A DNA stretch of 64,000 bases, from contig NC_091013.1 of assembly GCF_041296385.1 (NCBI RefSeq), positions 72,075,563 through 72,139,562 of the forward strand, written 5' to 3'. Under the pieces are notes generated by a model, which had not been told where the DNA came from, did no database searches, and saw only the letters and a program-made list of their open reading frames with translations. Source of the DNA: Aphelocoma coerulescens. Taxonomy: Eukaryota; Chordata; Aves; Passeriformes; Corvidae. The translations under genes were made by a program, and so were the position numbers. Shown in pieces: positions 63,601 through 64,000 of the stretch (position 1 is the first letter of the stretch; the number at the start of each line of letters is the position of its first letter).

Positions 63601-64000
63601 GGGGACATGGACCTGCTCAAGGCAGGCAAAGCCCAGACAGTGTTGATCCAAAACTACATTTTCTTCCCAGGGACATCTGAAGCAACACACATTAACTATG
63701 CATGTTAGAAAACCACTTTTTCTGAGGGATCAATGGCAAATTATGTATTAAATTCACATGAAGAACAACAGCTCAGCAAAACAGGTATTTCTTAACAACA
63801 GTAATCCTCTCCAGCTGATTTCCTGTCAACTACGTCCAGTGTACTCCTGCTAGTAGAAACCAACGTTTCCTTCTTGAAACAGGCCAGGAATTTTAGGCCC
63901 AACTGAAAAAAATAAAAATTCTCATCTCAACTACTTACTATGTTTAACCCCTTGAGACATGTGTCTTCTACTCCCTTATCATCCCCAAACAGGTCCTCAC
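57611..64000. other. Unannotated DNA, no gene seen
   Basis: A 6.4 kb stretch with no recognised CR1 or exon. Small features are a G9 run at about 58945-58953, two tandem copies of 'gttagtgtttttct' at 59009-59038, and an (AAAC)n-like tract at about 60700-60730. A donor-like 'aag|gtaaga' (minus strand, near 57781) and 'gag|gtgagt' (plus strand, near 58863) lack convincing partners. Frames are 129 codons or fewer. Confidence 0.5.
60700..60730. repeat. (AAAC)n-like microsatellite
   Basis: Interrupted AAAC/AAAT units, 'aacaaacaaaaataaacaaa' followed by two more units. Confidence 0.75.

Overview
The window looks like AT-rich, gene-poor nuclear DNA from a bird. All clearly recognisable interspersed repeats are CR1 LINE copies in both orientations, most of them 5'-truncated, several ending near the ATTCTATG-type 3' terminus. 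There is also one fragment of an endogenous-retrovirus LTR of a type common in bird genomes. No tRNA, rRNA, CRISPR array, operon, bacterial promoter or ribosome-binding site is visible. The species cannot be named from this sequence alone.

No protein-coding gene can be called with confidence. The open reading frames are mostly short and look like chance frames or antisense frames over CR1. The window is therefore best read as intergenic DNA or the inside of very large introns.

Layout: a CR1 3' end opens the window (1-249). A near-perfect hairpin with a small tandem duplication lies at 4.5-4.7 kb. CR1 copies follow at 5.9-6.6 kb (+), 14.2-14.5 kb (-), 24.15-24.32 kb (+) and 27.25-27.47 kb (+); the last is fused directly to a 3' LTR remnant. 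A pair of related, unclassified LTR-like repeats lies in inverted orientation at 35.2-35.4 kb and 37.4-37.5 kb. A long old CR1 (-) covers 38.8-39.7 kb, with further copies at 42.5-43.0 kb (+) and 46.6-47.06 kb (-). A much older CR1/L3-like copy (-) lies at 51.0-51.4 kb. Microsatellites and homopolymer tracts are scattered throughout.

The parts most worth checking are exon-like segments with plausible splice signals. Two on the + strand (26259-26504 and 33604-33900) are open, have codon-like composition and are phase-compatible with each other. A 41-base candidate microexon lies at 29069-29109. Two segments with strong acceptors and donors (49958-50376 and 52430-52663) could belong to a spliced long noncoding RNA. 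None can be proved without RNA or comparative data. I did not find a new biological system here.
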